Position numbers and translations under genes: made by a program. From Nitrosomonadales bacterium (GTDB taxonomy: Bacteria > Pseudomonadota > Gammaproteobacteria > Burkholderiales > Gallionellaceae), in NCBI GenBank assembly GCA_023259055.1, contig JAHFQZ010000001.1, forward strand, positions 310,001-374,000: a DNA stretch of 64,000 nucleotides, written 5' to 3'. Under the pieces are notes generated by a model. The model did not search any database. It was not told the origin of the DNA and worked only from the letters and a program-made list of their open reading frames with translations. This document shows, piece after piece, positions 9,734 to 19,330 of this stretch. Numbering within the stretch: position 1 is the stretch's first letter; each line of letters begins with the position of its first letter.

Positions 9734-9817
9734 TTCACACCCGTCTGGTTATGTCGTTTGCACGAATTACATACAATGCTTACTTGGCTGGCTATATTGC
9801 CCGGTAAATCGCGGCCC

Positions 9818-11140
9818 CTACAGTGCTAACTCAAATCGTGCCCCAACCACCCACGCATTGCCCAATACCGCATCCATATTAGGATTGGCGATATACTGCA
9901 ACGTAGGCTGCAAAGCGAGCCATGGATTGATTTGCGCGCGATAAGTCGCTTCCACGTCCATTTCATTGCTGTCGGCATTGTTAAGGAGCCGGTATTTATT
10001 GCTGGCGTGGTTTACCGTGATTGCGATACCGGCGATATCGTCATCGCGCCCGGAAAGCAGGCCGTGATAGCGCAATCCCAGGCTCCCTGTCCAATCGGCC
10101 TGCTGGATGTCTCTGCTCGCCGTACCAAAACGGACAAAACCCGACAGTCCTTGCGACGTATGATCCTTTTCGACCAATAAGGTACGCTCTGCCAAAAAGT
10201 AAATCCCGTGGCTGATATGGCGCAACGGATTGCCGGATGTGTCCACGGCAGCGGGATTCAGGTCGCCAAAACGTGCAGAATAACGCCAGAAGCCGATAGC
10301 AGTCTTATTGAAAGATTCATGCTCCTCATGCACTTTCTGCTCTGGCTCTACCATCTCTCCGGGCTTGTTTGCCTTAAAGGGCGGCTCTTCTTCCTGTGGG
10401 GTGTAACCGAATTCAACTATCGAAAGTGTGCCGTCCCCCTTGTTAAGCTGGATATGAGTGCCATACGGGTTATTTGGGTCGCCAGGCACACCATCCGTCA
10501 AGGCGCCTTGCAAGTAAAAATTTTTTCCGGGAGAAGTGTATTTCATGCGCACCGCCAGCGCGCCAATCGGAAAAATCGGCGGCCCATTCTGGCCGGTCTG
10601 CGCCAAATCATTCGCCATGCCATAAGGAGGCTGAATAAATACACCCGAAGTATCGGTGACATAAAACTCGGAATCAATCGGGTAGATACCTGCCAGCACT
10701 GACAACCTGTCATCGGAAAAGCTTTTTTGCAGCCATGCGTGAAAAAATTGCGCGGTGTTTGCGCTCGTTTCGATATTGTCCACGCCGACAAAGCTGCCGA
10801 CGTAATCGCGGTTGAACTTGCTGCCGAGATCGCTGTGGAAATGGACATAAGCGGTTGTGGAATCCAGATCCCATAATTTTTCCAGGTTCATCTTGATCCT
10901 GGCTTCGGTGTGTCCCATCCAAGCCGTGCCGCGCTTAATGCCGCCCGACATGTTCGCCAGCATGTCGCTTTTATGAGTGAATTCCAAATCCACTCCCTTA
11001 CTGTAAAGACCGGATCGTGTTCCGCCCCAGTCTCCAGACAGTGTTTGTTTATTCCAGTCCGGCGCATCCTCTGTTTCCGCAAATGCGACGTTACACGCCA
11101 TAAGCCCGCTAAATACTAACCATGTAATTTTATTTGCCAT
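9818..11140 (-). CDS. OprB family carbohydrate-selective porin
   Basis: Outer-membrane beta-barrel porin of the OprB family, which passes sugars and related solutes. The signal peptide is MANKITWLVFSGLMACNVAFA, then the typical mature start WNKQTLSGDWGGTRSGLYSKGVDLEFTH. Family features include AWLQKSF, GIYPIDSEFYVTDTSGVFIQPPYG and a C-terminal barrel strand ending in WVVGARFELAL. I chose the ATG at 11140 (440 residues); in-frame ATG 11152 and an upstream start at 11185 are alternatives. It sits among receptors with no sugar-uptake genes beside it. It may supply a solute also sensed here, which is inference. Confidence 0.88.
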   Translation of the reverse strand: MANKITWLVFSGLMACNVAFAETEDAPDWNKQTLSGDWGGTRSGLYSKGVDLEFTHKSDMLANMSGGIKRGTAWMGHTEARIKMNLEKLWDLDSTTAYVHFHSDLGSKFNRDYVGSFVGVDNIETSANTAQFFHAWLQKSFSDDRLSVLAGIYPIDSEFYVTDTSGVFIQPPYGMANDLAQTGQNGPPIFPIGALAVRMKYTSPGKNFYLQGALTDGVPGDPNNPYGTHIQLNKGDGTLSIVEFGYTPQEEEPPFKANKPGEMVEPEQKVHEEHESFNKTAIGFWRYSARFGDLNPAAVDTSGNPLRHISHGIYFLAERTLLVEKDHTSQGLSGFVRFGTASRDIQQADWTGSLGLRYHGLLSGRDDDIAGIAITVNHASNKYRLLNNADSNEMDVEATYRAQINPWLALQPTLQYIANPNMDAVLGNAWVVGARFELAL

Positions 11141-11186
11141 GACACTATTCATCTCTATTTCGTCCAACACGATTACACATAACAAA

Positions 11187-11277
11187 GGGCGCGAGTATCA
11201 ATCGCGCCCCCTGAAAACATTATACGACCAGACTATAACCAGCGACTAGGCTATCGTTAACCAGCAGCTTATGTCAC
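11187..11277 (-). repeat. Duplicated MCP 3' flank with terminator, copy B
   Basis: Reverse-strand order matches copy A (9384-9479): CATAAGCTGCTGGTTAAC, then GGTTATAGTCTGGTC, then the stem GGGCGCGA-TTGATAC-TCGCGCCC followed by TTTGTTATG. It lies just upstream of the porin gene with no intact receptor attached to it, so it is a duplication scar that now insulates the porin. Confidence 0.72.
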
Positions 11278-11319
11278 CATATTTTGGTGACTTAGCCGAA
11301 TGGCTATGCAAAGCCTTTT

Positions 11320-11409
11320 GATAGCCTAGTCGAATGGCGATAACCAATGACTTGCCCAGCGTCTTTTGCTGGGTTAGTCAAATGGCTAGTAGTTCTATCA
11401 GTTGTTATA
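11320..11409 (-). repeat. Shared MCP downstream block, copy 1, with stem-loops
   Basis: GATAGCCTAGTCGAATGGC, AACCAATGACTTGCCCAG and AGTTCTATCAGTTGTTATATC occur in this order here and at 14291-14404, each directly abutting a receptor stop codon. The copies differ in the hairpins between them: here CCCAGC-GTCTTTT-GCTGGG (11355-11373). These are probably 3' UTR/termination structures carried along when the receptor genes duplicated. Confidence 0.75.
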
Positions 11410-12999
11410 TCAAAACTCTTTCCAACTGCCGTCATTGTTTTCTTTTGAATTGACCAGCTTGCGCTCTTTTCTTGTTGCCACTGCGGTCGGGGCACGACGA
11501 TGCGAGATGGCAGGTACGCTGGCAGTTCTTGCAACGGATTTAACCACGGCTTTCTGCATACGCGCCTTGCCGGCTTCCAGCTTGAAGATACTTACCGCTT
11601 CCATCAGCACCCCTGCTTGCTCCTGCATAGATTCGGCTGAGGCTGCGGCCTCTTCGACCAGCGCGGCGTTCTGCTGGGTCACTTCGTCCATCTGGATGAT
11701 AGTCTGGTTCACCTGCTCGATGCCCGCGCTCTGCTCGTTAGATGCGGCGGCGATTTCGGCCATGATGTCGGTGACGCGCTTCACCGCCTGAACGACCTCG
11801 TTTATCGTCACTCCGGCATGATCCACCTGTTTGGTTCCTGCATCCACCTTGCTCACCGAGTCGCCGATCAGGGTTTTGATTTCCTTTGCGGCGGCGGCGG
11901 AGCGTTGCGCCAGATTGCGCACTTCACCGGCCACGACGGCAAAACCCCTGCCCTGCTCTCCTGCACGCGCTGCCTCGACGGCGGCATTAAGCGCGAGGAT
12001 GTTGGTCTGAAAGGCAATGCTGTCAATCACCGAGATGATGTCGACAATCTTTTTGGAGCTGTCACTGATCGAGGCCATCGTTTCGACCACCTCGCCGACT
12101 GCCTTGCCGCCTTTGATTGCAATTTCCGAAGCATTGGTCGTCAGCTGATTGGCGTGCCTTGCGCTCTCAGTATTTCTCTTCACGGTGGAGGTGAGTTCTT
12201 CCATGCTGGATGCGGTTTCTTCCAGGCTGGATGCCTGCTCCTCGGTGCGCCGCGACAGGTCGGCATTGCCTCGTGCAATTTCCCCAATGCCAGTATCAAT
12301 CGATTGTGAAATATTCCTGATTTTAACGACCAGGGAATGCAACTTTTCCATCGTCTGGTTGAAAGCGATCGCGATTCGCCCAAGCTCATCATTCGATGTT
12401 ATTTCTATTCTTGCCGTCAGATCGCCCTCTCCCTGGGCAAGCAGGGCAAGGCCTTCCTGTATCTTTACCGCTGGTTGAGCTACTCCTCTTACGATTATTG
12501 CCAACCCAAAAGCAAGCAAGCCAAGCACCGCCAAAACGCTTACGGCAATGATTGTAATGCTGGATTGCTGCATTTTATCAAGCACAGTGGTCGTATATCC
12601 TACCTTGACCTTGCCGATCTTCTTGCCGTTCGTATCAACGATGTCACGCTCATACACCAGCAAATGCGAGGTAATATCTGGCGCTTTCATGACGTTACCG
12701 GTAAGCGACCTGCCATCTGCGTCGTAATATTCGGCAAACGCGATGTCCTTGTCCTTTCCCGTTTCCTTGACGAATCCTTCCAGCGCGATAAAGTCATAAT
12801 TGAGCACGTACTGCACACTGATCGTTGTGAGCATATTGACAAGGCTGTCCGCTTTGGATTCCATCATCGAATTCAGCACGCGATATTGCTGGACAACCAG
12901 CACACTGCCCAATGCACTGAACAGAATCGTGACCAGCAGCAGCGTCGGCAGTATCAGTTTCTTTTTGATCGAATCCAGCCTGAACAGTTGATATTTCAT
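11410..12999 (-). CDS. Methyl-accepting chemotaxis protein, Cache-like sensor (MCP4)
   Basis: A 529-residue transducer, the shortest of the set. TM1 is about residues 14-38 and TM2 about 146-170. The periplasmic domain is only about 110 residues, with [33 protein letters not shown] and [12 protein letters not shown], which reads as a single Cache/PAS-like fold rather than a helical bundle. HAMP ([16 protein letters not shown]) is followed by the common signalling coil. It ends DGSWKEF, the adaptation-enzyme tether. AGGA lies upstream of the ATG. Confidence 0.93.
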   Translation of the reverse strand: MKYQLFRLDSIKKKLILPTLLLVTILFSALGSVLVVQQYRVLNSMMESKADSLVNMLTTISVQYVLNYDFIALEGFVKETGKDKDIAFAEYYDADGRSLTGNVMKAPDITSHLLVYERDIVDTNGKKIGKVKVGYTTTVLDKMQQSSITIIAVSVLAVLGLLAFGLAIIVRGVAQPAVKIQEGLALLAQGEGDLTARIEITSNDELGRIAIAFNQTMEKLHSLVVKIRNISQSIDTGIGEIARGNADLSRRTEEQASSLEETASSMEELTSTVKRNTESARHANQLTTNASEIAIKGGKAVGEVVETMASISDSSKKIVDIISVIDSIAFQTNILALNAAVEAARAGEQGRGFAVVAGEVRNLAQRSAAAAKEIKTLIGDSVSKVDAGTKQVDHAGVTINEVVQAVKRVTDIMAEIAAASNEQSAGIEQVNQTIIQMDEVTQQNAALVEEAAASAESMQEQAGVLMEAVSIFKLEAGKARMQKAVVKSVARTASVPAISHRRAPTAVATRKERKLVNSKENNDGSWKEF

Positions 13000-13200
13000 A
13001 TTTCATTCCTAATTCGTCATTACTATTGCTGAGTTGAGCTAACCCAGCACTGTTGTGTAGAGAGATGGTTAATTGTTTCATCAAAGCCGGCCACTTCGAC
13101 AGGCTCTTAGCTATTAGACCAGGCTGGCAAACGGCTTTCCAGAGCCATCTGGCCAAGTTGGCAAACTACGCCAACCAAGTCATTGGTTAATGCTCGCCTC

Positions 13201-13282
13201 ATGCCAGGGGAGGGAACGCGGATGCCAATTTTGGCTTTCTATGCGGTCTCCCCAAGGTCAAACCTTGGCAAGTCCCTGGCAT
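13201..13282. ncRNA. Candidate structured RNA with three-way junction (prediction)
   Basis: ATGCCAGGG (13201-13209) pairs perfectly with CCCTGGCAT (13274-13282). Inside are two hairpins, GCCA-ATTT-TGGC (around 13224-13235) and CCAAGG-TCAAA-CCTTGG (13252-13268), giving a three-way junction. An alternative stem GGGGAG (13207-13212) with CTCCCC (13248-13253) would compete with both. Another hairpin, GTTGGC-AAACTAC-GCCAAC, lies at 13157-13175. The region separates the binding-protein gene from MCP4 and holds no gene. It could be a 3' terminator zone or the MCP4 leader. It matches no RNA family I recognise. Confidence 0.4.
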
Positions 13283-13306
13283 AGCCGGTGTGTTTACCCA
13301 ACTTAA

Positions 13307-14155
13307 TTAAAATGCGAACTGAAAGGAAGCATCGACACCCGCCTTCTTCAATAACTCCAAAGAGTGTTTAAAATCGGCGGTCGTGGTGGTGATGTACTCA
13401 TTGACGTTCAAGGAATCACGCACTGCATTGGCCTCGGCAGAGCTGTCGCCCTTCAAGCCCAACAAGGCGCTGGAGACCTTTTTGACAGTATCTGCATTCG
13501 CTTTTTTGGAGACGATCAAGGTGCTATCCGGGTTTGCACCGTTGTCCTCGCCCACCATGGCAAGGTTGGAATACTTGCTCTTTTCCTTGTCCCAAACCCG
13601 GTTCTTGACAATCGCCACATCGGCGACACCCTTGGACAGTGCATCGATGGCGGAACCGTGGGATGCGGCCTTCATGAGGGTGGCCTTCACTGCTTTAGCA
13701 CCCGTCAAGGAGTGAAAATATATCTCACCCGAAGAGGCAAGACTGGTGAGCATGACCTTTTTACCAGCGAAGTAGTCGGACGAGCCGGTGAACTTGGCTG
13801 CGCCCGTCGGAGCGATCACCACAGCCCAATAGGTACTGTTGCCATCCTTGCTTACCGGCCGCACCACCGGGTTTGCCAACCCCTTAACGAGCATGATACC
13901 CGCCACACCGGAGCCGCTGAACATGCCGTCTACCTCACCGGCAGTGAACATCTGCGCTGCCTTGATGTAATCAGGAGCGCCGACCAGGATGATTTCGACA
14001 CCCTTGGTCTTGAGATAGCTGGCGAGAGGGGCATATTTTTGAGCTGCACCCTTCTCATCCTGCATAATGACTAGCTTGAACTGCTCGGCTTGAGCAATTA
14101 CCGCAAAACCATTCAGTAACGTGGCAACAACAAGGCTAGCCAAAATCTTGATCAT
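13307..14155 (-). CDS. PhnD/SsuA-type periplasmic substrate-binding protein
   Basis: A 282-residue secreted protein from the ATG at 14155 (GAGGAA seven bases upstream). The signal peptide is MIKILASLVVATLLNGFAVIAQA, then the two-lobed binding-protein fold typical of PhnD-like proteins: YAPLASYLKTKGVEIILV, TAGEVDGMFSGSGVAGIMLVKG, DYFAGKKVMLTSLASSGE and SHGSAIDALSKGVADVAIVKN. No ABC permease or ATPase gene lies near. Placed between receptor genes MCP5 and MCP4, it may bind a solute and dock on a receptor, as known for other binding-protein dependent chemotaxis. Family members bind phosphonates, phosphite, arsenite or other oxyanions; the ligand here is unknown. Confidence 0.85.
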   Translation of the reverse strand: MIKILASLVVATLLNGFAVIAQAEQFKLVIMQDEKGAAQKYAPLASYLKTKGVEIILVGAPDYIKAAQMFTAGEVDGMFSGSGVAGIMLVKGLANPVVRPVSKDGNSTYWAVVIAPTGAAKFTGSSDYFAGKKVMLTSLASSGEIYFHSLTGAKAVKATLMKAASHGSAIDALSKGVADVAIVKNRVWDKEKSKYSNLAMVGEDNGANPDSTLIVSKKANADTVKKVSSALLGLKGDSSAEANAVRDSLNVNEYITTTTADFKHSLELLKKAGVDASFQFAF

Positions 14156-14290
14156 ACAAATTCCTCTTTTTTCAAAAAACATTTAAATTCAAATGACCAA
14201 GTTCTAAAAGATAATGTCTTCCAAGGACGGGAACCGCCCGACAGGCTCAGAACTGGCATGACTCGGTAGGCAAATCCCGCCATACATAAA

Positions 14291-14404
14291 GATAGCCTAG
14301 TCGAATGGCTATAACCAATGACTTGCCCAGGTCTGTTGCCGGGCTACTAGGTTGTCGTCCTTTGACAACCTAGTGGAATGGCTGTAGTTCTATCAGTTGT
14401 TATA
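14291..14404 (-). repeat. Shared MCP downstream block, copy 2, with stem-loops
   Basis: Second copy of the block at 11320-11409, abutting the MCP5 stop. It carries a different and stronger hairpin: ACTAGGTTGTC (14346-14356), loop GTCCTTT, GACAACCTAGT (14364-14374), an 11-base perfect stem without a clear T tract. Confidence 0.75.
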
Positions 14405-16111
14405 TCAAAACTCTTTCCAGTCTCCGTCCCTGCCCTCTTTGGAATTGACCAGCTTGCGCTCTTTTCTCGTTGCCACTGCGGTAGGGGCACGATGATGCGA
14501 GATGGCCGGTACGCTGGCAGTTCTAGCAACAGCTTTTACCACGGCTTTCTGCGCACTCGCCTTGCCATCTTCCAGCTTGAATATGCTCACCGCTTCCATC
14601 AGCACTTCCGATTGTTCCTGCAACGATTCGGCTGCGGCTGCGGCCTCTTCCACCAGCGCGGCGTTCTGCTGGGTGACTTCGTCCATCTGGATGATCGCTT
14701 GGTTGACCTGTTCGATGCCTGCACTCTGCTCGTTGGAGGCAGCGGCAATCTCAGCCATGATGTCGGTGACGCGTTTTACCGCCTGGACAATTTCGGCCAT
14801 CGTCGCACCGGCTTGGTCTACTTGTTTGGAACCGGCATCTACTTTGTCCACCGAGTCTCCGATCAGGGTCTTGATTTCTTTGGCGGCGTCTGCCGAGCGC
14901 TGCGCCAGATTGCGCACTTCGCCTGCTACCACCGCAAAACCCCTGCCTTGTTCTCCGGCACGTGCCGCTTCGACGGCGGCGTTCAGAGCCAAGATGTTGG
15001 TCTGGAAGGCGATGCCTTCGATAACGCTGATGATATCGACGATCTTCTTGGAGCTGGTGCTGATCGAGGCCATAGTGAGTACCACGTCTCCCACCACTTT
15101 ACCGCCCTTGACGGCAATATCCGAGGCGTTGTTGGCCAGCTGGTTGGCTTGCCTGGCGTTCTCGGTATTCTGCCGAACGGTGGAGGTGAGTTCTTCCATG
15201 CTTGAAGCGGTTTCTTCCAGGCTGGAGGCTTGTTCCTCGGTACGCTGCGACAGGTCGGCGTTGCCCTGCGCGATTTCCTGCGAGGCAGTGGTGATCGATT
15301 CGGTGGTGCCGCGCACGTCACCGACGATGCCAACCAGGCTGTCGTTCATGTCCTTCAAAGCCTGCAGTAATTGCCCGGTTTCATCCGTGGATTTCACTTC
15401 AATGCGCTGTGTCAGGTCGCCCTTGGCTACCGCGCCTGCCACTTCGACTGCCTCCTGCAAAGGGCGGGTAATGGAACGGGTAACAAGAAAACCAGTGAGC
15501 ACTGCCACCACAAGAGCAATCAACGAAATTACGATGATCATTAAGATGATGCCCTGAACTTGCTTATCGGCTTCCTCACCTGCCTTGGTCATCAAGTCGC
15601 TCTGGAAATCAATCAGCTTGCTTATACTTTGAGTATAGGTTGCCTGAAGCGGACGTATGTCACGAAGAAGAAGAACCTTGGCCTCCTCCTGTTTGCCTTC
15701 TTTCATCAACTTCATAAAAGCGGTTTGCGAGTCGATATATTTGCTGCGCTCATTCACCATAGTGGCGAGAACAGCTTTCCCTTCCACGGTCTTGATTTTA
15801 TCTTCCAGCTTATCCAAGTTTTCCTTGATGATTTTGCGCGACTCTTCGATGCGTTCCAGCTCTTTTTCAATTTTCGCTTTATCCGTTTCCAGCAGCGCAT
15901 TGCGCATTGCGCGGGCGATGGTGTTAACACCGTCTATCATGTCGTTTGCCCAAACCGTCTTGGGAAATTTATCATTAATAATGTCTTTAAGCTCGCCTTG
16001 AATACTGCGCAAATTGGTGACGCCCAGAATAGCGACCACAATCATCATCGCAATCATCGCGCCGAAGCCCAACCCCAGACGTGCACCTACTTTTAAATTA
16101 GCCAATGACAT
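14405..16111 (-). CDS. Methyl-accepting chemotaxis protein, four-helix-bundle sensor (MCP5)
   Basis: A 568-residue transducer. TM1 is about residues 10-31. The periplasmic four-helix bundle of the Tar/4HB type spans about 32-188 and is very rich in charged heptads ([20 protein letters not shown]). TM2 is at about 189-212, HAMP begins [14 protein letters not shown], and the signalling coil follows. It ends GDWKEF. AGAGGAAAA lies upstream of the ATG. It follows cheW1 by 59 bases on the same strand, so cheW1-MCP5 looks cotranscribed. One stretch of 153 bases is identical to MCP6. Confidence 0.95.
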   Translation of the reverse strand: MSLANLKVGARLGLGFGAMIAMMIVVAILGVTNLRSIQGELKDIINDKFPKTVWANDMIDGVNTIARAMRNALLETDKAKIEKELERIEESRKIIKENLDKLEDKIKTVEGKAVLATMVNERSKYIDSQTAFMKLMKEGKQEEAKVLLLRDIRPLQATYTQSISKLIDFQSDLMTKAGEEADKQVQGIILMIIVISLIALVVAVLTGFLVTRSITRPLQEAVEVAGAVAKGDLTQRIEVKSTDETGQLLQALKDMNDSLVGIVGDVRGTTESITTASQEIAQGNADLSQRTEEQASSLEETASSMEELTSTVRQNTENARQANQLANNASDIAVKGGKVVGDVVLTMASISTSSKKIVDIISVIEGIAFQTNILALNAAVEAARAGEQGRGFAVVAGEVRNLAQRSADAAKEIKTLIGDSVDKVDAGSKQVDQAGATMAEIVQAVKRVTDIMAEIAAASNEQSAGIEQVNQAIIQMDEVTQQNAALVEEAAAAAESLQEQSEVLMEAVSIFKLEDGKASAQKAVVKAVARTASVPAISHHRAPTAVATRKERKLVNSKEGRDGDWKEF

Positions 16112-16170
16112 GTTTGTTTTCCTCTTAAATTAGCTACCTTATATTTCACTAGCTACCTGTTCTCTTTAAG

Positions 16171-16665
16171 TCAAGCAGCCATCTCTTCTGCTGTTTCGAT
16201 CAACTCCATGTCGCGGCTAGTCATCAACTTCTCGATATCCACCAGGATGATCATGCGATCATCCACGGTGCCCAAGCCCTGAAGATATTGCGTATCCAAT
16301 CCGGCGCCGAATTCCGGTGCCGGTTTGATTTCATCCGCCTTAAGGGTGGTCACGTCGGATACGCCGTCCACCACCATACCCACGACTCGGTTGGCGATGT
16401 TGAGGATGATCACGACGGTGGTCTCGCCATAGGTGACGCTGCCCAGCTTGAATTTGATGCGCATATCAACGATGGGGACGATGATGCCGCGCAGGTTGAT
16501 TACACCCTTGATGAATTCGGGTGCATTGGCGATCGAGGTGACGGCTTCGTAGCCGCGGATCTCCTGCACCTTTAGGATATCGATGCCGTATTCTTCGCTG
16601 CCCAGTGTGAAGGTCAGCAGTTCGCGGCTTGTGCCGGTCGTAGCTTGTTCATTGTTTGTCTGCAT
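16171..16665 (-). CDS. cheW: Chemotaxis adaptor CheW (copy 1)
   Basis: A 164-residue CheW that bridges receptors to the CheA kinase. The full fold is present: [51 protein letters not shown] and [20 protein letters not shown] lies upstream of the ATG. The second copy (18638-19150) differs at about ten positions over the shared 150 residues. No cheA, cheY, cheR or cheB occurs in the window, so the kinase must be encoded elsewhere. Confidence 0.96.
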   Translation of the reverse strand: MQTNNEQATTGTSRELLTFTLGSEEYGIDILKVQEIRGYEAVTSIANAPEFIKGVINLRGIIVPIVDMRIKFKLGSVTYGETTVVIILNIANRVVGMVVDGVSDVTTLKADEIKPAPEFGAGLDTQYLQGLGTVDDRMIILVDIEKLMTSRDMELIETAEEMAA

Positions 16666-16864
16666 GGTGTTTCCCTTTAGTGTTTAGATGCTTTTGGGCA
16701 GCGCTGAACCCGCACTGCCCACCATACGCATTTTTATTGACTCTTCCGCCCAAAAATAGCTGAGCCGCTTCCCCGGCGGAGCCAAGGGCTGACTGACAAA
16801 ATTATTTGATAGATAAATTCAGAAAATCCAGCCAATTGTTTTTAACGCAGGTTAACCGACTCGT

Positions 16865-18574
16865 TCAAAACTCTTTCCAGTCTCCGTCCTTGCCCTCTTG
16901 CGCCTTGACCTGATTGCGCACTTTCCTCGTTGACACTGCGGTAGGGGCACGATGATGCGAGAAGGCTGGTGCGCTAGCAGTTCTAGCAACAGCTTTTACC
17001 ACGGCTTTCTGCGCATTCGCACTGCCCCCTTCCAGCTTGAATATACTCACCGCTTCCATCAGCACTCCTGCTTGCTCCTGCATCGCTTCGGCTGCGGCTG
17101 CGGCCTCTTCCACCAGCGCGGCGTTCTGCTGGGTGACTTCGTCCATCTGGATGATCGCTTGGTTGACCTGTTCGATGCCTGCACTCTGCTCGTTGGAGGC
17201 AGCGGCAATCTCAGCCATGATGTCGGTGACGCGTTTTACTGCCTGCACAATTTCAGTCATCGTCGCGCCGGCCTGATCAACCTGTTTGGAGCCTACCTCC
17301 ACTTTACCTACCGAGTCGTCGATCAGGGTCTTGATTTCCTTGGCGGCGGCGGCGGAGCGTTGCGCCAGGTTGCGCACTTCGCCGGCTACCACCGCAAAGC
17401 CGCGCCCCTGTTCGCCGGCGCGTGCCGCTTCGACGGCGGCGTTCAGGGCCAGGATGTTGGTCTGAAAGGCGATGCCTTCGATAACGCTGATGATATCGAC
17501 GATCTTCTTGGAGCTGGTACTGATCGAGGCCATCGTATGAACTACATCGCCCACCACTTTACCGCCCTTGACGGCAATATCCGAGGCGTTGTTGGCCAGC
17601 TGGTTGGCTTGCTTGGCGTTCTCGGTATTCTGCCGGACGGTGGAAGTGAGTTCTTCCATGCTGCTTGCTGTTTCTTCCAGGCTGGAGGCTTGTTCCTCGG
17701 TACGCTGCGACAAATCGGCGTTGCCCTGCGCGATTTCCTGCGAGGCAGTGGTGATCGATTCGGTGGAGCCGCGCACTTCGCCGACGATGCCGGTAAGGCT
17801 TTCGTTCATGTCTTTCAGCACCTGCAGCAGTTGTCCGACTTCATCTCTGGACTTCACCTCGATGCGCTGGGTCAGATCGCCCTTGGCTACCGCACTGGCC
17901 AAATCCACCGCTTCCTGCAAGGGGCGAGTGATGGAGCGGGTGATGAACCAGGCGAAACTGGTGCCGAAAAGCACTGCGAGCACGCCAAGCGCAATCATCA
18001 CATTGCGCCCCGATTGATAGCTGGCTGCGGCTTCCTTGCCGGACTCCTCCATTATCTGCCCTTGGAACATTGCCAGATCGTGAATGGCTTCCATATAAGG
18101 AGTGGCTGCGCGCATGGTTTCGTCCGTCATGACGCGCATCGCTTCCTCGCGCTTGCCTTCTTCCAGCAACAGCTTGGCGGCCTTGCTATATGCGGCAATA
18201 TAAGGTTTACGCGCCTCCCTGATGTTGGCAAGCTTTGCCTTGGCTTCGGGACGGTAGACTAGCCCGTCTAGCTGCCCCAGCTTTTCTGTAATGGCGTTTC
18301 TGTTTTTTTCGATGCGCTCCAGAGCCTTGGCGATCACCGCCTTGTCGGTTAACAAGAACAATTCGAAACTGGAGCTCATAATTTCGCTCGCCAAGTCGCC
18401 AACATCATTGGCAATGACCGACTTGACCCAGTCCTTGTTTGCCATCTTGTCAGTGATATCGCTGACCCCGGAAAGTTTGGAGATGCCGATCATGACAATG
18501 ACTGACAGCATAATCAACACCAAGCCGAAGCCCGCTCCCAAACGCGCACCTACTCTTAGATTTACAAATGACAT
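16865..18574 (-). CDS. Methyl-accepting chemotaxis protein, four-helix-bundle sensor (MCP6)
   Basis: A 569-residue transducer built like MCP5: N-terminus [17 protein letters not shown] with TM1, a helical periplasmic domain (about 32-190), TM2, HAMP with [14 protein letters not shown], the signalling coil, and GDWKEF at the end. AGAGGAG lies upstream of the ATG. It follows cheW2 by 63 bases and is followed by a 199-base gap with a GGGCAG..CTGCCC stem (16697-16722) before cheW1. The bundle sequence differs from MCP5, so the ligand is probably different although the scaffold is the same. Confidence 0.95.
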   Translation of the reverse strand: MSFVNLRVGARLGAGFGLVLIMLSVIVMIGISKLSGVSDITDKMANKDWVKSVIANDVGDLASEIMSSSFELFLLTDKAVIAKALERIEKNRNAITEKLGQLDGLVYRPEAKAKLANIREARKPYIAAYSKAAKLLLEEGKREEAMRVMTDETMRAATPYMEAIHDLAMFQGQIMEESGKEAAASYQSGRNVMIALGVLAVLFGTSFAWFITRSITRPLQEAVDLASAVAKGDLTQRIEVKSRDEVGQLLQVLKDMNESLTGIVGEVRGSTESITTASQEIAQGNADLSQRTEEQASSLEETASSMEELTSTVRQNTENAKQANQLANNASDIAVKGGKVVGDVVHTMASISTSSKKIVDIISVIEGIAFQTNILALNAAVEAARAGEQGRGFAVVAGEVRNLAQRSAAAAKEIKTLIDDSVGKVEVGSKQVDQAGATMTEIVQAVKRVTDIMAEIAAASNEQSAGIEQVNQAIIQMDEVTQQNAALVEEAAAAAEAMQEQAGVLMEAVSIFKLEGGSANAQKAVVKAVARTASAPAFSHHRAPTAVSTRKVRNQVKAQEGKDGDWKEF

Positions 18575-18637
18575 GATTGTTACTCCTCTTAAATATTATT
18601 CTGACCCGCAAATCATCATGGGCCGGTTCAACCCACG

Positions 18638-19150
18638 CTAGGCGGCCATCTCTTCTGCTGTTTCGATCAACTCCATATCGCGGCTGGTCATCAGTTTTTC
18701 GATGTCCACCAGGATGATCATGCGTTCGTCCACGGTGCCCAGCCCTTGCAGGTATTTAACATCCAGGCCGGAACCGAATTCCGGCGCAGGCTTGATCTCG
18801 TCCGCCTTCAGGGTGGTCACATCAGAAACGCCGTCCACCACCATACCCACGACACGGTTGGCGACGTTAAGGATGATCACGACGGTGGTTTCGTCGTAGG
18901 TAACGCTGCCCAGCTTGAATTTGATGCGCATGTCGACGATGGGCACGATGACGCCGCGCAGGTTGATCACTCCCTTGATGAATTCGGGCGCGTTGGCGAT
19001 CGTGGTGACGGCTTCATAGCCGCGGATCTCCTGCACCTTGAGGATTTCGATGCCGTATTCCTCGCTGCCCAGTGTGAAGGTCAGCAGTTCGCGGTTTTGG
19101 CTTTCCACGATCGTTTTTTGGGTCATTTTCAGTTCTTGGTGCGCTTGCAT
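18638..19150 (-). CDS. cheW: Chemotaxis adaptor CheW (copy 2, promoter-proximal)
   Basis: A 170-residue CheW paralogue of 16171-16665, with the same core and a longer N-terminus ([19 protein letters not shown]). I chose the ATG at 19150 because GAGAGG lies six bases upstream; a GTG at 19195 is open but overlaps the promoter region. It is the first gene behind the only strong promoter I see in the receptor island, so it likely leads cheW2-MCP6 and perhaps further genes. Confidence 0.95.
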   Translation of the reverse strand: MQAHQELKMTQKTIVESQNRELLTFTLGSEEYGIEILKVQEIRGYEAVTTIANAPEFIKGVINLRGVIVPIVDMRIKFKLGSVTYDETTVVIILNVANRVVGMVVDGVSDVTTLKADEIKPAPEFGSGLDVKYLQGLGTVDERMIILVDIEKLMTSRDMELIETAEEMAA

Positions 19151-19209
19151 GGCGGCCTCTCTATTCGATTGCGACACAGTCTGACAAGAAAACACAAATT
19201 GATGAAAGC

Positions 19210-19238
19210 AATATAATCACATTCGTTTATGATGTCAA
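19210..19238 (-). promoter_or_regulatory. Sigma-70 type promoter of cheW2
   Basis: On the reverse strand TTGACA (19238-19233), a 17-base spacer and TATATT (19215-19210), about 60 bases upstream of the cheW2 ATG. The -35 is perfect and the -10 has five of six consensus bases. Confidence 0.75.
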
Positions 19239-19274
19239 CCACTTTCGTGGTTAGTATCGACAACTTATGTTGCG
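19237..19274. promoter_or_regulatory. Pair of palindromic operator candidates between cheW2 and the S24 regulator
   Basis: Site 1 is AACCAC-TTTC-GTGGTT (19237-19252), a perfect palindrome whose end overlaps the cheW2 -35. Site 2 is GACAAC-TTAT-GTTGCG (19259-19274), an imperfect palindrome of the same 6-4-6 layout. Starts are 22 bases apart, about two helical turns. The neighbouring XRE/S24 protein is the obvious candidate binder; this is inference. Confidence 0.6.
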
Positions 19275-19330
19275 TAAGAGGCAATATTATGCTTTAATGA
19301 TTTCTCATTACAACAAGTCACAGCGTGGAT

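Noticed and set aside
16952..18262. Plus-strand frame of 436 codons, and similar frames opposite each MCP
   Set aside because: The antisense frames repeat wherever the conserved receptor signalling domain repeats, so they only mirror it.
3479..18574. Regularly recurring near-identical segments, considered as a repeat array
   Set aside because: They are paralogous coding sequence of MCP signalling domains spaced by gene length, not short direct repeats with spacers; no CRISPR-like array or cas gene is present.
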